Source: an uncultured Clostridia bacterium
GTDB lineage: Bacteria > Bacillota > Clostridia > Christensenellales > Borkfalkiaceae
DNA length: 64,000 bases
Assembly: GCA_947628505.1 (NCBI GenBank)
Contig: CANRAD010000007.1
Coordinates: 1-64,000 of the forward strand
Direction of reading: 5' to 3'
The notes beneath the pieces are model-generated. The model searched no databases, had not been told where the DNA came from, and saw only the letters and a list, made by a program, of their open reading frames with translations. Numbering within the stretch: the first letter of the stretch is position 1; the number at the start of each line of letters is the position of its first letter. This document shows, in pieces, positions 18,304-28,688 of the stretch. Made by a program: the position numbers and the translations under genes.

Positions 18304-18393
18304 TAATGCCGGGCGGTTTCCGGCATTAGGAAAAGGGGAATTTACCTATCCGAACATAGCCCCCGCAGAACAGTTCTGCGGGGGCGTTTTTTT
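18304..18393 (+). terminator. Hairpin followed by a strong plus-strand intrinsic terminator with no gene in front
   Basis: A 9-bp perfect hairpin at 18304-18328 (TAATGCCGG / CCGGCATTA), then at 18359-18385 a 12-bp perfect GC-rich stem with CAG loop followed by GTTTTTTT (18386-18393). This is a textbook plus-strand terminator, but no plus-strand gene with a ribosome site precedes it. The 18215-18393 stretch may encode a small RNA, or the terminator may block antisense transcription into the unknown gene at 18481. Confidence 0.7.
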
Positions 18394-18480
18394 GCACGGA
18401 GCGGAGGCGTTTTTGCGCACGGCAAAATCCGGAAAATGCGAGACTTTGACTTTGCCGCAAATGTATTCCGGCGGCGTTTT

Positions 18481-18861
18481 TCAATTTTCTTTCCAGCTTA
18501 CCAATGAAAAATAAATGTCGTTATAGCCTGCGTCGGAATAATCTCCGACGCATATGTTATATGTATGGCCTGCGAGCGAGGCGTCCGGGCGGACTATGTC
18601 GCGCGAATTTATATCCGCCGCGGGGGAAGCGGATTCGGCGTATATTATTTCGAACTTCAATTCGCCGTCGCCTTTTTTCTGACAACCCTCGGCGATTTTT
18701 TGAAGTTCTTTCGAAACGCCGCACTTGCGCGAATCGAAATAGACGGCGGAACTATCGTAAAGTTTCGCTTTGAACGTGGCCGACGTTCGGCAATATAAGT
18801 TCCAGAGCATTATATCGCCGTTGTCCACGCGGTCGAGCTTGTAAATTCTTTTGACGGACAT
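18481..18861 (-). CDS. Hypothetical protein, 126 residues
   Basis: ATG 18861 follows AGGAG by 7 bases, so this is likely a real gene. The product is soluble with no signal peptide or membrane segment, has alternating short strands, and carries scattered cysteines (C29, C47, C60, C102 region). I do not recognise the family. It stands alone, convergent to the strong plus-strand terminator at 18359-18393 and divergent from the DUF368 gene. Confidence 0.75.
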   Translation of the reverse strand: MSVKRIYKLDRVDNGDIMLWNLYCRTSATFKAKLYDSSAVYFDSRKCGVSKELQKIAEGCQKKGDGELKFEIIYAESASPAADINSRDIVRPDASLAGHTYNICVGDYSDAGYNDIYFSLVSWKEN

Positions 18862-18926
18862 AATTTTCTCCTGTGTTTGAAATTTAAATATCTGACGAGC
18901 GGGAAAAGCGTTTTGTTACAAAATAT

Positions 18927-18955
18927 TTGACTACATTTTGCGGCTGTGCTAAAAT
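18927..18955 (+). promoter_or_regulatory. Promoter of DUF368 gene
   Basis: TTGACT (18927-18932), 17-bp spacer, TAAAAT (18950-18955); the start codon is 62 bp downstream. Confidence 0.7.
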
Positions 18956-19017
18956 TTATAAGAAGACGCCGCTCATAACAAAAGCGGATAAGGCGTATAT
19001 ATTAAACGGTTCTACCT

Positions 19018-19887
19018 ATGACTTTCAAGGAATTTTTGAAAAATTTCATAAGCGGCGCCGCAATCGGCGTGGCGATGATTATCCCCGGCGTGAGCGGCGG
19101 CACGATCGCCGTGCTTCTGAACGTCTATGACAAGCTCATCGAGGCGTTGGGCAATCTTACATCCGATTTCAAAAAGAAATTCATGTTTCTTTTGCCCGTT
19201 TTCCTCGGAGCTCTGGCCGCGTTCGCCGCAATGTATTTCCCCTTGAAACTCGCGCTCGAACACGCGCCTTTCCCCACCGTTATGCTGTTTGCGGGGCTTA
19301 TGCTCGGCTCGTTTCCGAAACTCTTTAAAGACAGCGTGAAATCGGGTTTCGAAAAGCGCAACGCGCTTTCGGCGGCGATACCTTTTATCGTGCTCATAGG
19401 GATATGCGTTCTGAAATTCTGCGTGAGCGCGCCCGCCGCGGACCTTTCGGAAAATATGCCGATAGGCGGTTATTTCGCGCTCTTCGGAGTAGCCATGCTG
19501 GCAAGTTGCGCGCTGGTGGTTCCCGGAATAAGCGGAAGCATGCTCTTGTTCATAGCCGGCTATTATTATCCCGTTCTGAACGCCGTTTCGTATCTGAAAG
19601 CGGCTTTCGGGCATTATTTCCTCGTGCTGTTCATATTCGCCGCGGGACTTATAGTCGGATTTTTCAGTATCGCCAAGCTGATGAGATTTTTCCTCAACAG
19701 ATTTCCGCGCGGCACGCGTTGGGCAATAGTCGGGTTTGTTGCGGCTTCCGTGCCCGCCATATTCATAACGTTCGACTACCCGCCCGTTCTCGGCGGATTT
19801 CAAGTGGCGCTCGGGATAATATTTATAGCTCTCGGCGCCGTGGCCTCCTATGCCTTTACGGCATATGCGGAGAGCAAAATACGATAA
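19018..19887 (+). CDS. DUF368 family membrane protein, putative undecaprenyl-phosphate translocase
   Basis: A 289-residue polytopic membrane protein with about eight hydrophobic segments and two matching family motifs in inverted-repeat halves: MIIPGVSGGTIAVLLNVYDKL near residues 20-40 and VVPGISGSMLLFIAGYYYPVL near 165-185. Published work on this family (PopT) assigns it to recycling of the C55-isoprenyl phosphate carrier across the membrane for peptidoglycan and glycopolymer synthesis. That role is family knowledge; the sequence shows only membership. It is a single-gene unit with its own promoter and a terminator 3 bp after its stop. The start has no strong ribosome site. Confidence 0.9.
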   Translation: MTFKEFLKNFISGAAIGVAMIIPGVSGGTIAVLLNVYDKLIEALGNLTSDFKKKFMFLLPVFLGALAAFAAMYFPLKLALEHAPFPTVMLFAGLMLGSFPKLFKDSVKSGFEKRNALSAAIPFIVLIGICVLKFCVSAPAADLSENMPIGGYFALFGVAMLASCALVVPGISGSMLLFIAGYYYPVLNAVSYLKAAFGHYFLVLFIFAAGLIVGFFSIAKLMRFFLNRFPRGTRWAIVGFVAASVPAIFITFDYPPVLGGFQVALGIIFIALGAVASYAFTAYAESKIR

Positions 19888-19889
19888 AA

Positions 19890-19924
19890 AAAGCCGCGAG
19901 GAACATATGCGCCCTCGCGGCTTT
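19890..19924. terminator. Bidirectional terminator
   Basis: Perfect 11-bp stem AAAGCCGCGAG / CTCGCGGCTTT with T-runs on both sides. It serves the DUF368 gene (plus) and probably the rpoC-distal gene at 19961 (minus). Confidence 0.85.
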
Positions 19925-19960
19925 TTGTCTGTTTTTATGCGTTTTTGAGTATATATATCG

Positions 19961-20296
19961 CTATTTTTGCAATTCGGAACATATGACCGAACAGCATTTC
20001 AACATTATTTCAAAGCACTCCGAAAGCAAAACGCCGTCGTCGCCTTTGAGACCGCCCTCTTTCAAGGCGTTGTTTATTATCACCGCCGCATAGTTGAAAG
20101 ACGAGAAAAGGTTTTTGAAACTCTCCTGCATGGACGTATAGTCGTTTTCGGAGACGATGAGAAAATCATAGACGTCCTGCAACGTTTTGCCGGCTTCTTT
20201 TATGCCGCCGAGACGGCGCGTGGAGTTTATTTCGCCTATCTTCGCAGAGAATTTCGAAATCATATCGATAAGGCGCAAATCTTCAAAAGTTGGCAT
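19961..20296 (-). CDS. Hypothetical alpha-helical protein downstream of rpoC
   Basis: A 111-residue protein, ATG 20296 preceded by AAAAAGG. It is soluble and helical, with a pair of cysteines near the end (CC-SVIC). It follows rpoC by 54 bp on the same strand, so it is probably carried on the rpoBC transcript unless the strong hairpin at 20320-20344 reduces read-through. It ends in TAG. No family recognised. Confidence 0.7.
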   Translation of the reverse strand: MPTFEDLRLIDMISKFSAKIGEINSTRRLGGIKEAGKTLQDVYDFLIVSENDYTSMQESFKNLFSSFNYAAVIINNALKEGGLKGDDGVLLSECFEIMLKCCSVICSELQK

Positions 20297-20319
20297 ATAT
20301 ATTGACCTTTTTATATTTT

Positions 20320-20344
20320 GCGGCCCGGCATCTTGCCGGGCCGC
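20320..20344 (-). promoter_or_regulatory. GC-rich hairpin between rpoC and the next gene
   Basis: Perfect 10-bp stem GCGGCCCGGC / GCCGGGCCGC. On the minus strand the flank is AAAATATAAAAAGG, not a U-tract, so it looks more like an RNA-stabilising or processing structure than a terminator. Confidence 0.55.
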
Positions 20345-20350
20345 AATTAA

Positions 20351-23300
20351 TTATTTGAGTTCGTCGAACGGATTTACCAATCCGTTATAGCCGGGAGCAA
20401 TCACCGGCGACATGTTCTTGTATTCCTTTACGCCCGTGCCTGCGGGAATGAGTTTGCCTATTATGACGTTCTCTTTGAGGCCTATGAGCGGATCTACCTT
20501 GTTCTTTATGGCGGCGTCGGTGAGCACTCTCGCCGTTTCCTGGAAGGACGCCGCAGAAAGGAACGAATCGGTGGAGAGCGCGGCTTTGGTTATGCCGAGC
20601 AACACGCGCTTCTGTAACGCGGGCGTGCCGCCGTTTTCTATCGCCTTTCTGTTCTCCTCTTCTACGGTGAACATATCCACCGTCTCTCCGGGCAGAAGCG
20701 AAGTCGAGCCGGCGTTCTCTATTCTTACCTTTCTGAGCATCTGGCGCACGATTATTTCCACGTGCTTGTCGTTTATATCAACGCCCTGAGAGCGATAAAC
20801 CGACTGAACCTGTTCGAGAATGTAGTCCTGAACGCCCTTGACGCCCGAAACTCTCAATATATCCTGAGGATATACGGAACCTGCGTTGAGCACCGTGCCA
20901 GGCTCCACTTTGTCGCCTTCCTTGACGTGAAGTTCGGCGTTGAAAGGAAGTTTATATTCCTTTTTAAGCTCCTTGGTTACGGGATCGCGGACGGCTATTA
21001 CTTTTTCGCCCTCTTTGTCGTCGATATGCGCAACGCCAGACACTTCGCAAAGAGTTGCGCAACCTTTGGGTTTGCGCGCCTCGAAGAGTTCTTCGACTCT
21101 GGGAAGACCTTGGGTTATATCGCCCGTTGCCGCTATACCGCCGGTGTGGAAAGTACGCATCGTGAGCTGAGTACCCGGTTCGCCTATGGACTGTGCCGCT
21201 ATTACGCCGACCGCTTCGCCCGGCATTACCGGAGTGTTCGTGGCCATGTTCTTGCCGTAGCACTTTGCGCATACGCCGTAACGCGAGTTGCAAGTGAATA
21301 TCGAACGTATGGAAACCTGTTCTACGCCCGCCGCGATTATCTGCCTGGCTATCGCGTCGGTTACGAAGCCGTTCTGAGCGATTATCACGTTCCCGGCCGC
21401 GTCCTTGACGTCCTCGGCCACGAATCTGCCCTGAATTCTGTCTTCGAGGCCTTCGATGACCTCGCCGTTGGGGCCTATTATCGCCTTTACGACTATGCCG
21501 CGCGGCTTTTTGCTGCCGGCCATGCAATCCTCTTCGCGCACTATTACGTCCTGCGAGACGTCGACAAGGCGCCTCGTAAGATATCCCGAGTCCGCCGTTT
21601 TAAGAGCGGTGTCGGCAAGACCTTTTCTGCCGCCGTGGGAGGATATGAAATATTCGAGAACGGAAAGTCCCTGTCTGAAACACGATTTAACGGGAACTTC
21701 TATCTTCTTGCCCTGAGGGTTTACCATGAGTCCGCGCATTCCCGAAAGCTGTTTCATCTGGTCGATGGAGCCGCGGGCGCCGGAATTTGCCATCATCCAT
21801 ATGGGATTGAACTTATCGAGCGATTTTTTGAGCTCTTCGGTAACCATGTCGGTAGCCTCGTCCCACGCGTCGATAACGGCGTTGTAACGCTCTTCTTCCC
21901 TCAAAAGACCGCGCTGATATTTCTTTTCGATATTGATGACCTTGCTCTCGGTTTCGGCAACTATCTGCTTCTTTGCCTCGGGTATGTGCATATCGAACAC
22001 CGAAGTGGTTATCGCGCCTATCGTCGAGTATTTATAGCCGAGAGTTTTTATCTTGTCGAGGACGTCCGCCGCTCTGGGCGCGCCGCCCGTCTTGAAGCAA
22101 CGCTCTACGATTTTTCCGAGCTGCTTCTTGCCTACCGCGACTGCGTCGCCGAGGAAATCGTATGAAATTTCGTATTTGATATAATCTTCTTTGTTTACGC
22201 GCTTTACGAATCCGAGGTCCTGAGGCATGTTGGAGTTGAATATTATTCTGCCGACAGTCGTCTTCTCTATGCCCTGAACGGTCTCGCCGCAATAAGGAGA
22301 GTTCTTATCGTCTATGATTATAGTGCGCCTTACGAGAATCTCATCCTGCATATGCACGAGTTTGAGCTGATAGGCTATCATTGCCTCGTCTTCGGAGATA
22401 TATGCGTTCGAAACGTATTTTTCCGCGCCTTCGTCGCCCTCGGAGCACTCGTAATATCTGTCTCCGCTCCATTTGTAGAACTTGCCGTTCTCGCGGCGGA
22501 TTATCGTCAGATAATAGGCGCCCATAACCATATCCTGCGAAGGCTGCATAACCGGCTTGCCGTCGGAAAGTTTGAGGATATTGTTCGATGAAAGCATGAG
22601 GTATCTGGCTTCGGCCTGAGCCTCTACGGAAAGAGGAACGTGCACCGCCATCTGGTCGCCGTCGAAGTCCGCGTTGAATGCGGTACATACGAGAGGATGA
22701 ATCTTTATCGCTCTGCCCTCTATCAATACGGGCTCAAAGGCCTGAATAGAGAGTCTGTGCAACGTGGGCGCACGGTTCAAGAGCACGGGATGCTCCTTTA
22801 TAACCTCTTCGAGAACGTCCCAAACGAGAGGTTTCGCCTTCTCGACGGTACGTTTTGCGCTCTTTATGTTGTGGCATTGACCGCTCTCGACAAGTTTTTT
22901 CATGACGAAAGGCTTGAAGAGTTCGATTGCCATTTCTTTGGGAAGTCCGCATTGGTACAGTTTGAGTTCGGGACCTACAACTATAACCGAACGTCCGGAA
23001 TAATCCACACGTTTGCCGAGTAGGTTCTGACGGAATCTGCCCTGCTTGCCGCGGAGCATTCCCGAGAGGGATTTGAGCTCGCGGTTGGTGGGGCCGGAGA
23101 GCGCCTTGCCGCGTCTGCCGTTATCGATGAGCGCGTCGACCGCCTCCTGCAACATGCGTTTTTCGTTCTTGACTATCATCTCGGGCGCGCCGAGTTCTAT
23201 CATCCTTTTAAGACGGTTGTTTCTGTTTATTACGCGTCTGTATAAGTCGTTCAGATCGGACGAGGCAAATCTGCCGCCGTCGAGCTGAACCATGGGACGA

Positions 23301-24031
23301 AGATCGGGAGGAAGCACGGGCAAAACGGTTAAAATCATCCATTCGGGACGGTTGCCGCTCTTTCTGAACGCTTCGAGAATTTCTATTCTCTTCACGGCTT
23401 TTACTTTTTTCTGGCTGGCGTTGCCCGTATCTATGATTTTTCTCGCCTCTTCGCACTCTTTATCGAGGTCGACGGCCATAAGAAGCTCTCTTATCGCTTC
23501 GGCGCCCATGCCTACTTTGAGACCGGTTACGGAGCTGTCGCCGTATTTTTCCTCGATGTCTCTCAAATCCTTGTCGTTTATTACCTGTTTGTATTCGAGA
23601 ATGGGAACGCTGCCGGGATCGAGCACTACGTATGCGGCGAAATAGATTACCTGTTCCAATGCCTTGGGGCTCATATCGAGTATGAGGCCTATTCTGGAAG
23701 GAACGCCGCGGAAATACCAGATATGGGATACGGGAGCGGCAAGCTCGATATGTCCCATTCTCTCCCTTCTTACCTTTGCGCGCGTTACTTCGACGCCGCA
23801 CTTTTCGCAAGTTATGCCTTTATAGCGTATTCTCTTGTACTTGCCGCAATGACATTCCCAATCCTTCATCGGTCCGAAAATACGCTCGCAGAACAAGCCG
23901 TCTTTTTCGGGCTTTTGCGTTCTGTAATTTATTGTCTCGGGCTTGGTTACTTCGCCCTTGGAAAGTTCCCTGATTTTTTCGGGGGAAGCTACGCTGATTT
24001 TAATAGAGTTGAAATCGTTTAACTCGAACAT
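20351..24031 (-). CDS. rpoC: DNA-directed RNA polymerase subunit beta'
   Basis: A 1226-residue catalytic subunit of RNA polymerase. Zinc ribbon cysteines C60, C62, C75, C78 are near the N-terminus. The Mg-binding active-site motif NADFDGD is at 453-459. The second zinc site is [11 protein letters not shown] with its upstream partner cysteine. The trigger-loop/bridge region includes [25 protein letters not shown] precedes ATG 24031; the gap to rpoB is 12 bp. The length is typical of Firmicutes without large lineage inserts. It is transcribed from the rpoB promoter. Confidence 0.98.
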   Translation of the reverse strand: MFELNDFNSIKISVASPEKIRELSKGEVTKPETINYRTQKPEKDGLFCERIFGPMKDWECHCGKYKRIRYKGITCEKCGVEVTRAKVRRERMGHIELAAPVSHIWYFRGVPSRIGLILDMSPKALEQVIYFAAYVVLDPGSVPILEYKQVINDKDLRDIEEKYGDSSVTGLKVGMGAEAIRELLMAVDLDKECEEARKIIDTGNASQKKVKAVKRIEILEAFRKSGNRPEWMILTVLPVLPPDLRPMVQLDGGRFASSDLNDLYRRVINRNNRLKRMIELGAPEMIVKNEKRMLQEAVDALIDNGRRGKALSGPTNRELKSLSGMLRGKQGRFRQNLLGKRVDYSGRSVIVVGPELKLYQCGLPKEMAIELFKPFVMKKLVESGQCHNIKSAKRTVEKAKPLVWDVLEEVIKEHPVLLNRAPTLHRLSIQAFEPVLIEGRAIKIHPLVCTAFNADFDGDQMAVHVPLSVEAQAEARYLMLSSNNILKLSDGKPVMQPSQDMVMGAYYLTIIRRENGKFYKWSGDRYYECSEGDEGAEKYVSNAYISEDEAMIAYQLKLVHMQDEILVRRTIIIDDKNSPYCGETVQGIEKTTVGRIIFNSNMPQDLGFVKRVNKEDYIKYEISYDFLGDAVAVGKKQLGKIVERCFKTGGAPRAADVLDKIKTLGYKYSTIGAITTSVFDMHIPEAKKQIVAETESKVINIEKKYQRGLLREEERYNAVIDAWDEATDMVTEELKKSLDKFNPIWMMANSGARGSIDQMKQLSGMRGLMVNPQGKKIEVPVKSCFRQGLSVLEYFISSHGGRKGLADTALKTADSGYLTRRLVDVSQDVIVREEDCMAGSKKPRGIVVKAIIGPNGEVIEGLEDRIQGRFVAEDVKDAAGNVIIAQNGFVTDAIARQIIAAGVEQVSIRSIFTCNSRYGVCAKCYGKNMATNTPVMPGEAVGVIAAQSIGEPGTQLTMRTFHTGGIAATGDITQGLPRVEELFEARKPKGCATLCEVSGVAHIDDKEGEKVIAVRDPVTKELKKEYKLPFNAELHVKEGDKVEPGTVLNAGSVYPQDILRVSGVKGVQDYILEQVQSVYRSQGVDINDKHVEIIVRQMLRKVRIENAGSTSLLPGETVDMFTVEEENRKAIENGGTPALQKRVLLGITKAALSTDSFLSAASFQETARVLTDAAIKNKVDPLIGLKENVIIGKLIPAGTGVKEYKNMSPVIAPGYNGLVNPFDELK

Positions 24032-24043
24032 ATGTTACCTCCC

Positions 24044-27000
24044 TTACTCCTTGTCCTTTCCGTCGTCGTCTTCGTCGAAAAGAGTGAATTTATCGCCCAA
24101 ATCGTCGTCGTCGAAATCGAGATCGTCATCGTCGTTTTCGCCGCCGAACAGCTCTTTGCTCGTAAAATCATCCTCGTCGTTATCGAATATCGAGATAGGT
24201 TCGAGGTCTATATCCGCTTCCTCGCCGCCTTCTTTGACGATTTCGAGTTCCTCTACGGGTTTTGCGTCCTCTCTTTCCTGCTCTTCTCTTGCGCGCGCCG
24301 AAGGTATTGCGTCGTCATCGTCGTCAAGCTCGCGTATTACGAGCTCTTCGCCGTTTTCCGTAAGCACTTTGACGTCGAGCGCGAGCGACTGCAATTCTTT
24401 CAGAAGCACTTTGAACGCTTCGGGAATACCGGGTTCCGAGATATTATTGCCTTTTACTATGCTCTCGTAAGTCTTTACGCGGCCTACGATATCGTCCGAC
24501 TTGACAGTTAAAATTTCCTGCAATATATGCGCCGCGCCGTATGCTTCGAGCGCCCAGACCTCCATTTCGCCGAAACGCTGTCCGCCGAATTGGGCTTTGC
24601 CGCCGAGAGGCTGCTGTGTTACGAGGCTGTAAGGGCCTATCGAACGCGCGTGAATCTTGTCGTCGACGAGGTGGATAAGTTTTATCATATACTGTACGCC
24701 GACGGTAACCCTGTTTTCGAAGGGCTCGCCCGTTCTTCCGTCGTACACCTGAATTTTGCCGTCTACCTTGCCTTCGGGGTTCAGTATATTGTTTTCCTGG
24801 AAGAGCTTTTTGATGTCCTGCTCGGTTGCGCCGTCGAATACCGGCGTGGCAATCTTCCAGCCGAGCTGTTTGCACACAAGTCCGAGGTGAACTTCAAGCA
24901 CCTGACCTATGTTCATACGCGAGGGAACGCCGAGAGGGTTTAACACTATCTGCAAGGGCGTGCCGTCCGCAAGGAAAGGCATATCGGCCTGAGGCAACAC
25001 GCGCGAGATAACGCCCTTGTTGCCGTGGCGGCCCGCCATCTTGTCGCCCACCTGAATCTTACGCTTCTGCGCTATATATACGCGCACGAGTTTGGACACG
25101 CCGGGAGAAAGCTCGTCTTTGTTTTCGCGGGTGAATACTTTTACGTCCACGACTATGCCGCCCTCGCCGTGCGGAACCTTTAAAGACGTATCTCTGACCT
25201 CTCTCGCTTTCTCGCCGAATATGGCTCTTAAAAGTCTCTCTTCGGGAGTGAGCTCGGTTTCGCCCTTAGGCGTAACTTTGCCGACGAGGATATCGCCCGT
25301 CTGCACTTCCGCGCCTATTCTTATGATGCCGTCGGCGTCGAGATCTTTCAAGGCGTCCTCGGAGACGTTGGGGATATCCCTCGTTATCTCTTCGGCGCCG
25401 AGTTTGGTGTCGCGCGCCTCGGTTTCGTGTTCTTCGATGTGAATAGACGTGAACACGTCGTCCTGCACGAGTTTTTCGGAGATGAGAATGGCGTCCTCAT
25501 AGTTGTAGCCTTCCCACTCCATATAGCCTATCAATATGTTCTTGCCGAGCGCGAGTTCGCCGTTGTTCGTGGCGGGGCCGTCGGCTATGATTTCGCCCGC
25601 CTCGACTCTGTCGCCCGTGTTGATTATCGGGCGCTGATTGAGGCAAGTGCACTGGTTGGAGCGCTCGAACTTTTTGAGTTTGTATTCGGTTATGAGGCCG
25701 TTGTCCTCCTGTATTTTGATACAGTCGGAAGCGACGCCTACCGCCACGCCCGCATTTTTCGCATGAACCATAACGCCGCTGTCGCGCGCGATTGCGGCCT
25801 CTATGCCCGTTGCGACTATCGCCGATTCCGTCTTCATGAGAGGCACCGCCTGACGTTGCATGTTGGAGCCCATGAGCGCACGGTTCGTATCGTCGTTTTC
25901 AAGGAAAGGTATGAGCGCCGTGGCAACCGAAACAAGCTGCTTGGGGCTGACGTCCATATAATCCATTTTCTCGGGAGGATACTGAGTTATGAGGTCGCGA
26001 TGACGGCAACCTATGTGAGCGTTTACGAAATGATTGTTCTCGTCGAGCGGCTCGTTGGCCTGCGCGACGATATATCTGTCCTCTTCGTCCGCCGTAAGAT
26101 AATCCACGTGATCGGTTACCGTGGGAACGCCGTTTTCATCCTTTTCAACCTTTCTGTACGGGCTCATTATAAAGCCGTATTCGTTTACTTTGGAGAACGT
26201 CGCGAGCGAGGAGATAAGGCCTATGTTCTGGCCTTCGGGAGTTTCTATGGGGCAAAGTCTGCCGTAGTGCGAGTGGTGAACGTCGCGCACTTCGAACGTG
26301 GCTCTGTCGCGGTTGAGGCCGCCGGGGCCGAGCGCGGAGAGCTTCCTCTTATGGGTGAGCTCTGCGGCCGGGTTCGTCTGGTCCATGAACTGCGAGAGCT
26401 GCGAGGAGCCGAAAAATTCGCGTATTACCGCGGAGACGGGACGGACGTTTACCAATCCCGAGGGAGTTACGTCCATTGCGTCCTGAGTGGCCATGCGCTC
26501 TTTTATGAGCTTTTCGAGCCTCGCTATGCCTATGCGGAGCTGATTTTGCAAAAGTTCGCCGACGGAGCGCACGCGACGGTTGCCGAGGTGGTCGATATTG
26601 TCTATCGTGCCGATGCCGTACTGCAAATCTATATTCGTGGAAATGGAAGCGACGATATCGTCGACCGTGATATGCTTGTGGTCGAGTTTTTCGATTACGG
26701 GCTTGATTTCCTTCTTCTCTTCCGGATCGAGTTCGGTTTTATCGGACGCAAGCAGTTCGCAGAACTTCTTGCAAGCCTCCACGAACTTCACCCGCGTATC
26801 TTTCCTCTTTTCCCTGTTCTTTTTGTCCTCGGGCTTCTCGTCGTCGGTTTCGGGGGTTTCCGCCGTATAATATATGGCGTTTATCTCGTCGACGTATTTT
26901 TCGGCGACGTCCTCGGCTTTCGCGCTCTTGCACTCTTCCGCGAGTCTGAGAACAAACTTATAGTTGGGATAATATACGGTGGGAAGCAATCCGAAGAGCT

Positions 27001-28075
27001 TATGGGGCTTATCGGAGAGCGATTTCCAATTGACCGTGTTGTTTGCGATTATCTTATGCTTTATCTCGCCCTGTTCGGGATCTGAAACGAGCACGTAGAC
27101 CTCGTTTATGCCGCTGTCCTGCATGGCGACCGCCTGCGCCTCGGTTACCGTTTCGCCGGCGTGAGCCATAATTTCGCCCGTTTCTTCGTTTATTACGTCC
27201 TCGGCAAGTTTGCAGCCGGGAAGTCTGTAAGCGAGATTGAGTTTTTTGTTGAACTTATATCTGCCCACTTTTACCACGTCGTAACGACGGGGATCGAAAA
27301 AGAGGTTGTTGAGATGCTGTTTTACGGAAGCCTCGGTGGGAACTTCGCCCGGACGCAATCTTCTGTAAAGCTCGACAAGGCCGTCGCTCTCGGATTTGGT
27401 GGTATCTTTCGCGATCGTGTTTTCTATCATCTTGTCGTTGCCGAACAGATCCATAAGCGCTCTGTCCGAACCGAAGCCGAGGGCTCTCAAAAGCACCGTT
27501 GCGCATATCTTGCGCTTTCTGTCGACGTGCACCCACAGAACGCCCTGCGCGTCCTGTTCGAGTTCGAGCCATGCGCCGCGGTTGGGGATTACGGTGGTAT
27601 CGAATATTTCCTTGCCCGATTTGTCGCGGGTGGAATTGTTATAAACGCCCGGCGAGCGGACAAGCTGAGATACTATTACGCGCTCGGCGCCGTTTATTAT
27701 GAACGAGCCCGATTCCGTCATGAGCGGGAACTCGCCCATGAACACGTCCTGATCGACGATGTCGCCTCTTACCTTATTTACAAGGCGCACCTTTACGTGC
27801 ATGGGAAGAGCGTATGTTGCGTCGCGGTTGCGGCACTCTTTTTCGTCGTACTTGGGCTTATCATCGAACCAATGGTTCAAAAAATAGAGCTCGTAGTGAT
27901 CGGAGTAATCGGTAATGGGCATAAAATCCTCGAATACCTCGGATATGCCTTCCTTGATAAACGCGTCATAGCTCGCCTTCTGAATTTCCACGAGATCGGG
28001 GATATCGATGACTTCGTTTATTTTGCCGAATTTACGCCTCTCGGTTTTGCCATACTTGTGAACAGGTAAATTCAT
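24044..28075 (-). CDS. rpoB: DNA-directed RNA polymerase subunit beta
   Basis: A 1343-residue subunit with the full set of beta motifs. The rifampicin cluster reads [13 protein letters not shown] ... [12 protein letters not shown], i.e. with the usual sensitive-type residues, so rifampicin susceptibility at this site is predicted. GGAG precedes ATG 28075. The last 100 or so residues form an unusually acidic tail with runs of Asp and Glu ([17 protein letters not shown]), beyond the conserved C-terminus that docks to beta'. rplJ/rplL are not upstream; instead a divergent rqcP operon follows after a 350-bp spacer. Confidence 0.98.
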   Translation of the reverse strand: MNLPVHKYGKTERRKFGKINEVIDIPDLVEIQKASYDAFIKEGISEVFEDFMPITDYSDHYELYFLNHWFDDKPKYDEKECRNRDATYALPMHVKVRLVNKVRGDIVDQDVFMGEFPLMTESGSFIINGAERVIVSQLVRSPGVYNNSTRDKSGKEIFDTTVIPNRGAWLELEQDAQGVLWVHVDRKRKICATVLLRALGFGSDRALMDLFGNDKMIENTIAKDTTKSESDGLVELYRRLRPGEVPTEASVKQHLNNLFFDPRRYDVVKVGRYKFNKKLNLAYRLPGCKLAEDVINEETGEIMAHAGETVTEAQAVAMQDSGINEVYVLVSDPEQGEIKHKIIANNTVNWKSLSDKPHKLFGLLPTVYYPNYKFVLRLAEECKSAKAEDVAEKYVDEINAIYYTAETPETDDEKPEDKKNREKRKDTRVKFVEACKKFCELLASDKTELDPEEKKEIKPVIEKLDHKHITVDDIVASISTNIDLQYGIGTIDNIDHLGNRRVRSVGELLQNQLRIGIARLEKLIKERMATQDAMDVTPSGLVNVRPVSAVIREFFGSSQLSQFMDQTNPAAELTHKRKLSALGPGGLNRDRATFEVRDVHHSHYGRLCPIETPEGQNIGLISSLATFSKVNEYGFIMSPYRKVEKDENGVPTVTDHVDYLTADEEDRYIVAQANEPLDENNHFVNAHIGCRHRDLITQYPPEKMDYMDVSPKQLVSVATALIPFLENDDTNRALMGSNMQRQAVPLMKTESAIVATGIEAAIARDSGVMVHAKNAGVAVGVASDCIKIQEDNGLITEYKLKKFERSNQCTCLNQRPIINTGDRVEAGEIIADGPATNNGELALGKNILIGYMEWEGYNYEDAILISEKLVQDDVFTSIHIEEHETEARDTKLGAEEITRDIPNVSEDALKDLDADGIIRIGAEVQTGDILVGKVTPKGETELTPEERLLRAIFGEKAREVRDTSLKVPHGEGGIVVDVKVFTRENKDELSPGVSKLVRVYIAQKRKIQVGDKMAGRHGNKGVISRVLPQADMPFLADGTPLQIVLNPLGVPSRMNIGQVLEVHLGLVCKQLGWKIATPVFDGATEQDIKKLFQENNILNPEGKVDGKIQVYDGRTGEPFENRVTVGVQYMIKLIHLVDDKIHARSIGPYSLVTQQPLGGKAQFGGQRFGEMEVWALEAYGAAHILQEILTVKSDDIVGRVKTYESIVKGNNISEPGIPEAFKVLLKELQSLALDVKVLTENGEELVIRELDDDDDAIPSARAREEQEREDAKPVEELEIVKEGGEEADIDLEPISIFDNDEDDFTSKELFGGENDDDDLDFDDDDLGDKFTLFDEDDDGKDKE

Positions 28076-28391
28076 TAAGAACTCCTTTTGGCTGTTTAGC
28101 CGTATATATTTTCACATTTCGGCGATTACCCGTATATATCTTTTCACCGGGAAGAATGCGAATGTTCGTTACTTTTTTACGGCGGGATTTTTCAAACCCG
28201 CAAACCGTCCGGACCGATTTTTTTCGTCATATATAATTTTTTTCGTTCCGGCTCTTTACAAAATCGATAATATGTTGTATAATCAAACGGTAAAAATTGC
28301 TTGATTTTGGCGTTTTTGAGCGCTTTTTTGCTTTGTATCGAGAGAGGAAAAAGCAAAATGCGGACAAAAAGCCATTTTAATACATTTTGTT
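28076..28391 (-). promoter_or_regulatory. Long rpoB leader, overlapped by the opposing rqcP promoter
   Basis: About 310 nt between the rpoB start of transcription and ATG. It contains a GC-rich hairpin (GCGGG / CCCGC near 28182-28202) and repeated GTATATAT segments (28098-28104, 28131-28138) on the plus strand. No known ribosomal-protein or rpoB leader motif was recognised. Confidence 0.45.
28255..28283 (+). promoter_or_regulatory. Promoter of rqcP-yitT-ispDF-radA
   Basis: TTTACA (28255-28260), 17-bp spacer, TATAAT (28278-28283). It sits downstream of the rpoB promoter on the opposite strand, so the two transcripts overlap tail-free at their 5' ends by about 95 nt. Confidence 0.7.
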
Positions 28392-28420
28392 ATTATAGCT
28401 TGTCTGCAAATTAAAGTCAA
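28392..28420 (-). promoter_or_regulatory. rpoBC promoter
   Basis: Near-perfect sigma-A promoter on the minus strand: TTGACT (28420-28415), 17-bp spacer, TATAAT (28397-28392). Confidence 0.8.
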
Positions 28421-28437
28421 GCGTTTTTGTGTTTTTT

Positions 28438-28677
28438 ATGAGAATTGACAAATTTCTTAAAGTTTCGAGAATTTTGAAAAGACGCACGCTTGCCGAGGAG
28501 GCCTGCGACAAGGGCAAAGTGTTCGTCAACGGGAAAGCGGTCAAGCCCGGACATCGCATAAAAGAGGGCGACGAAGTCGAGATAAACTTCGCGGGCGGTT
28601 CGCTGAAATTCAGAATAAAACTCGTTAAAGAAACGGTTAAAAAGGACGAAGCCTCGTCTATGTACGAGATAATCTGA
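28438..28677 (+). CDS. rqcP: S4-domain RNA-binding protein RqcP (YabO/Hsp15-like)
   Basis: A 79-residue protein that is one S4 RNA-binding domain, with the typical opening MRIDKFLKVSRILKRRTLA and the K-V-x-VNG-K-x-VKPGHRI-x-EGD core. From the family, it binds stalled 50S subunits carrying peptidyl-tRNA and, with RqcH, drives poly-alanine tailing in ribosome quality control. ATG 28438 is chosen over an upstream GTG at 28429 because MRIDKF is the conserved start. The ribosome site is weak. First gene of a four-gene operon. Confidence 0.9.
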   Translation: MRIDKFLKVSRILKRRTLAEEACDKGKVFVNGKAVKPGHRIKEGDEVEINFAGGSLKFRIKLVKETVKKDEASSMYEII

Positions 28678-28688
28678 CGGAGTTTAAA

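Noticed and set aside
18206..18514. 102-codon plus-strand frame across the orphan terminator
   Set aside because: It runs through a strong intrinsic terminator and has no ribosome site.
20762..22165. 467-codon open frame opposite rpoC
   Set aside because: Same antisense artefact over a well-identified core gene.
25427..27085. 552-codon open frame opposite rpoB
   Set aside because: It mirrors the rpoB reading frame; codon bias creates long antisense frames. Composition is Arg/Tyr/Val-rich without motifs or a ribosome site.
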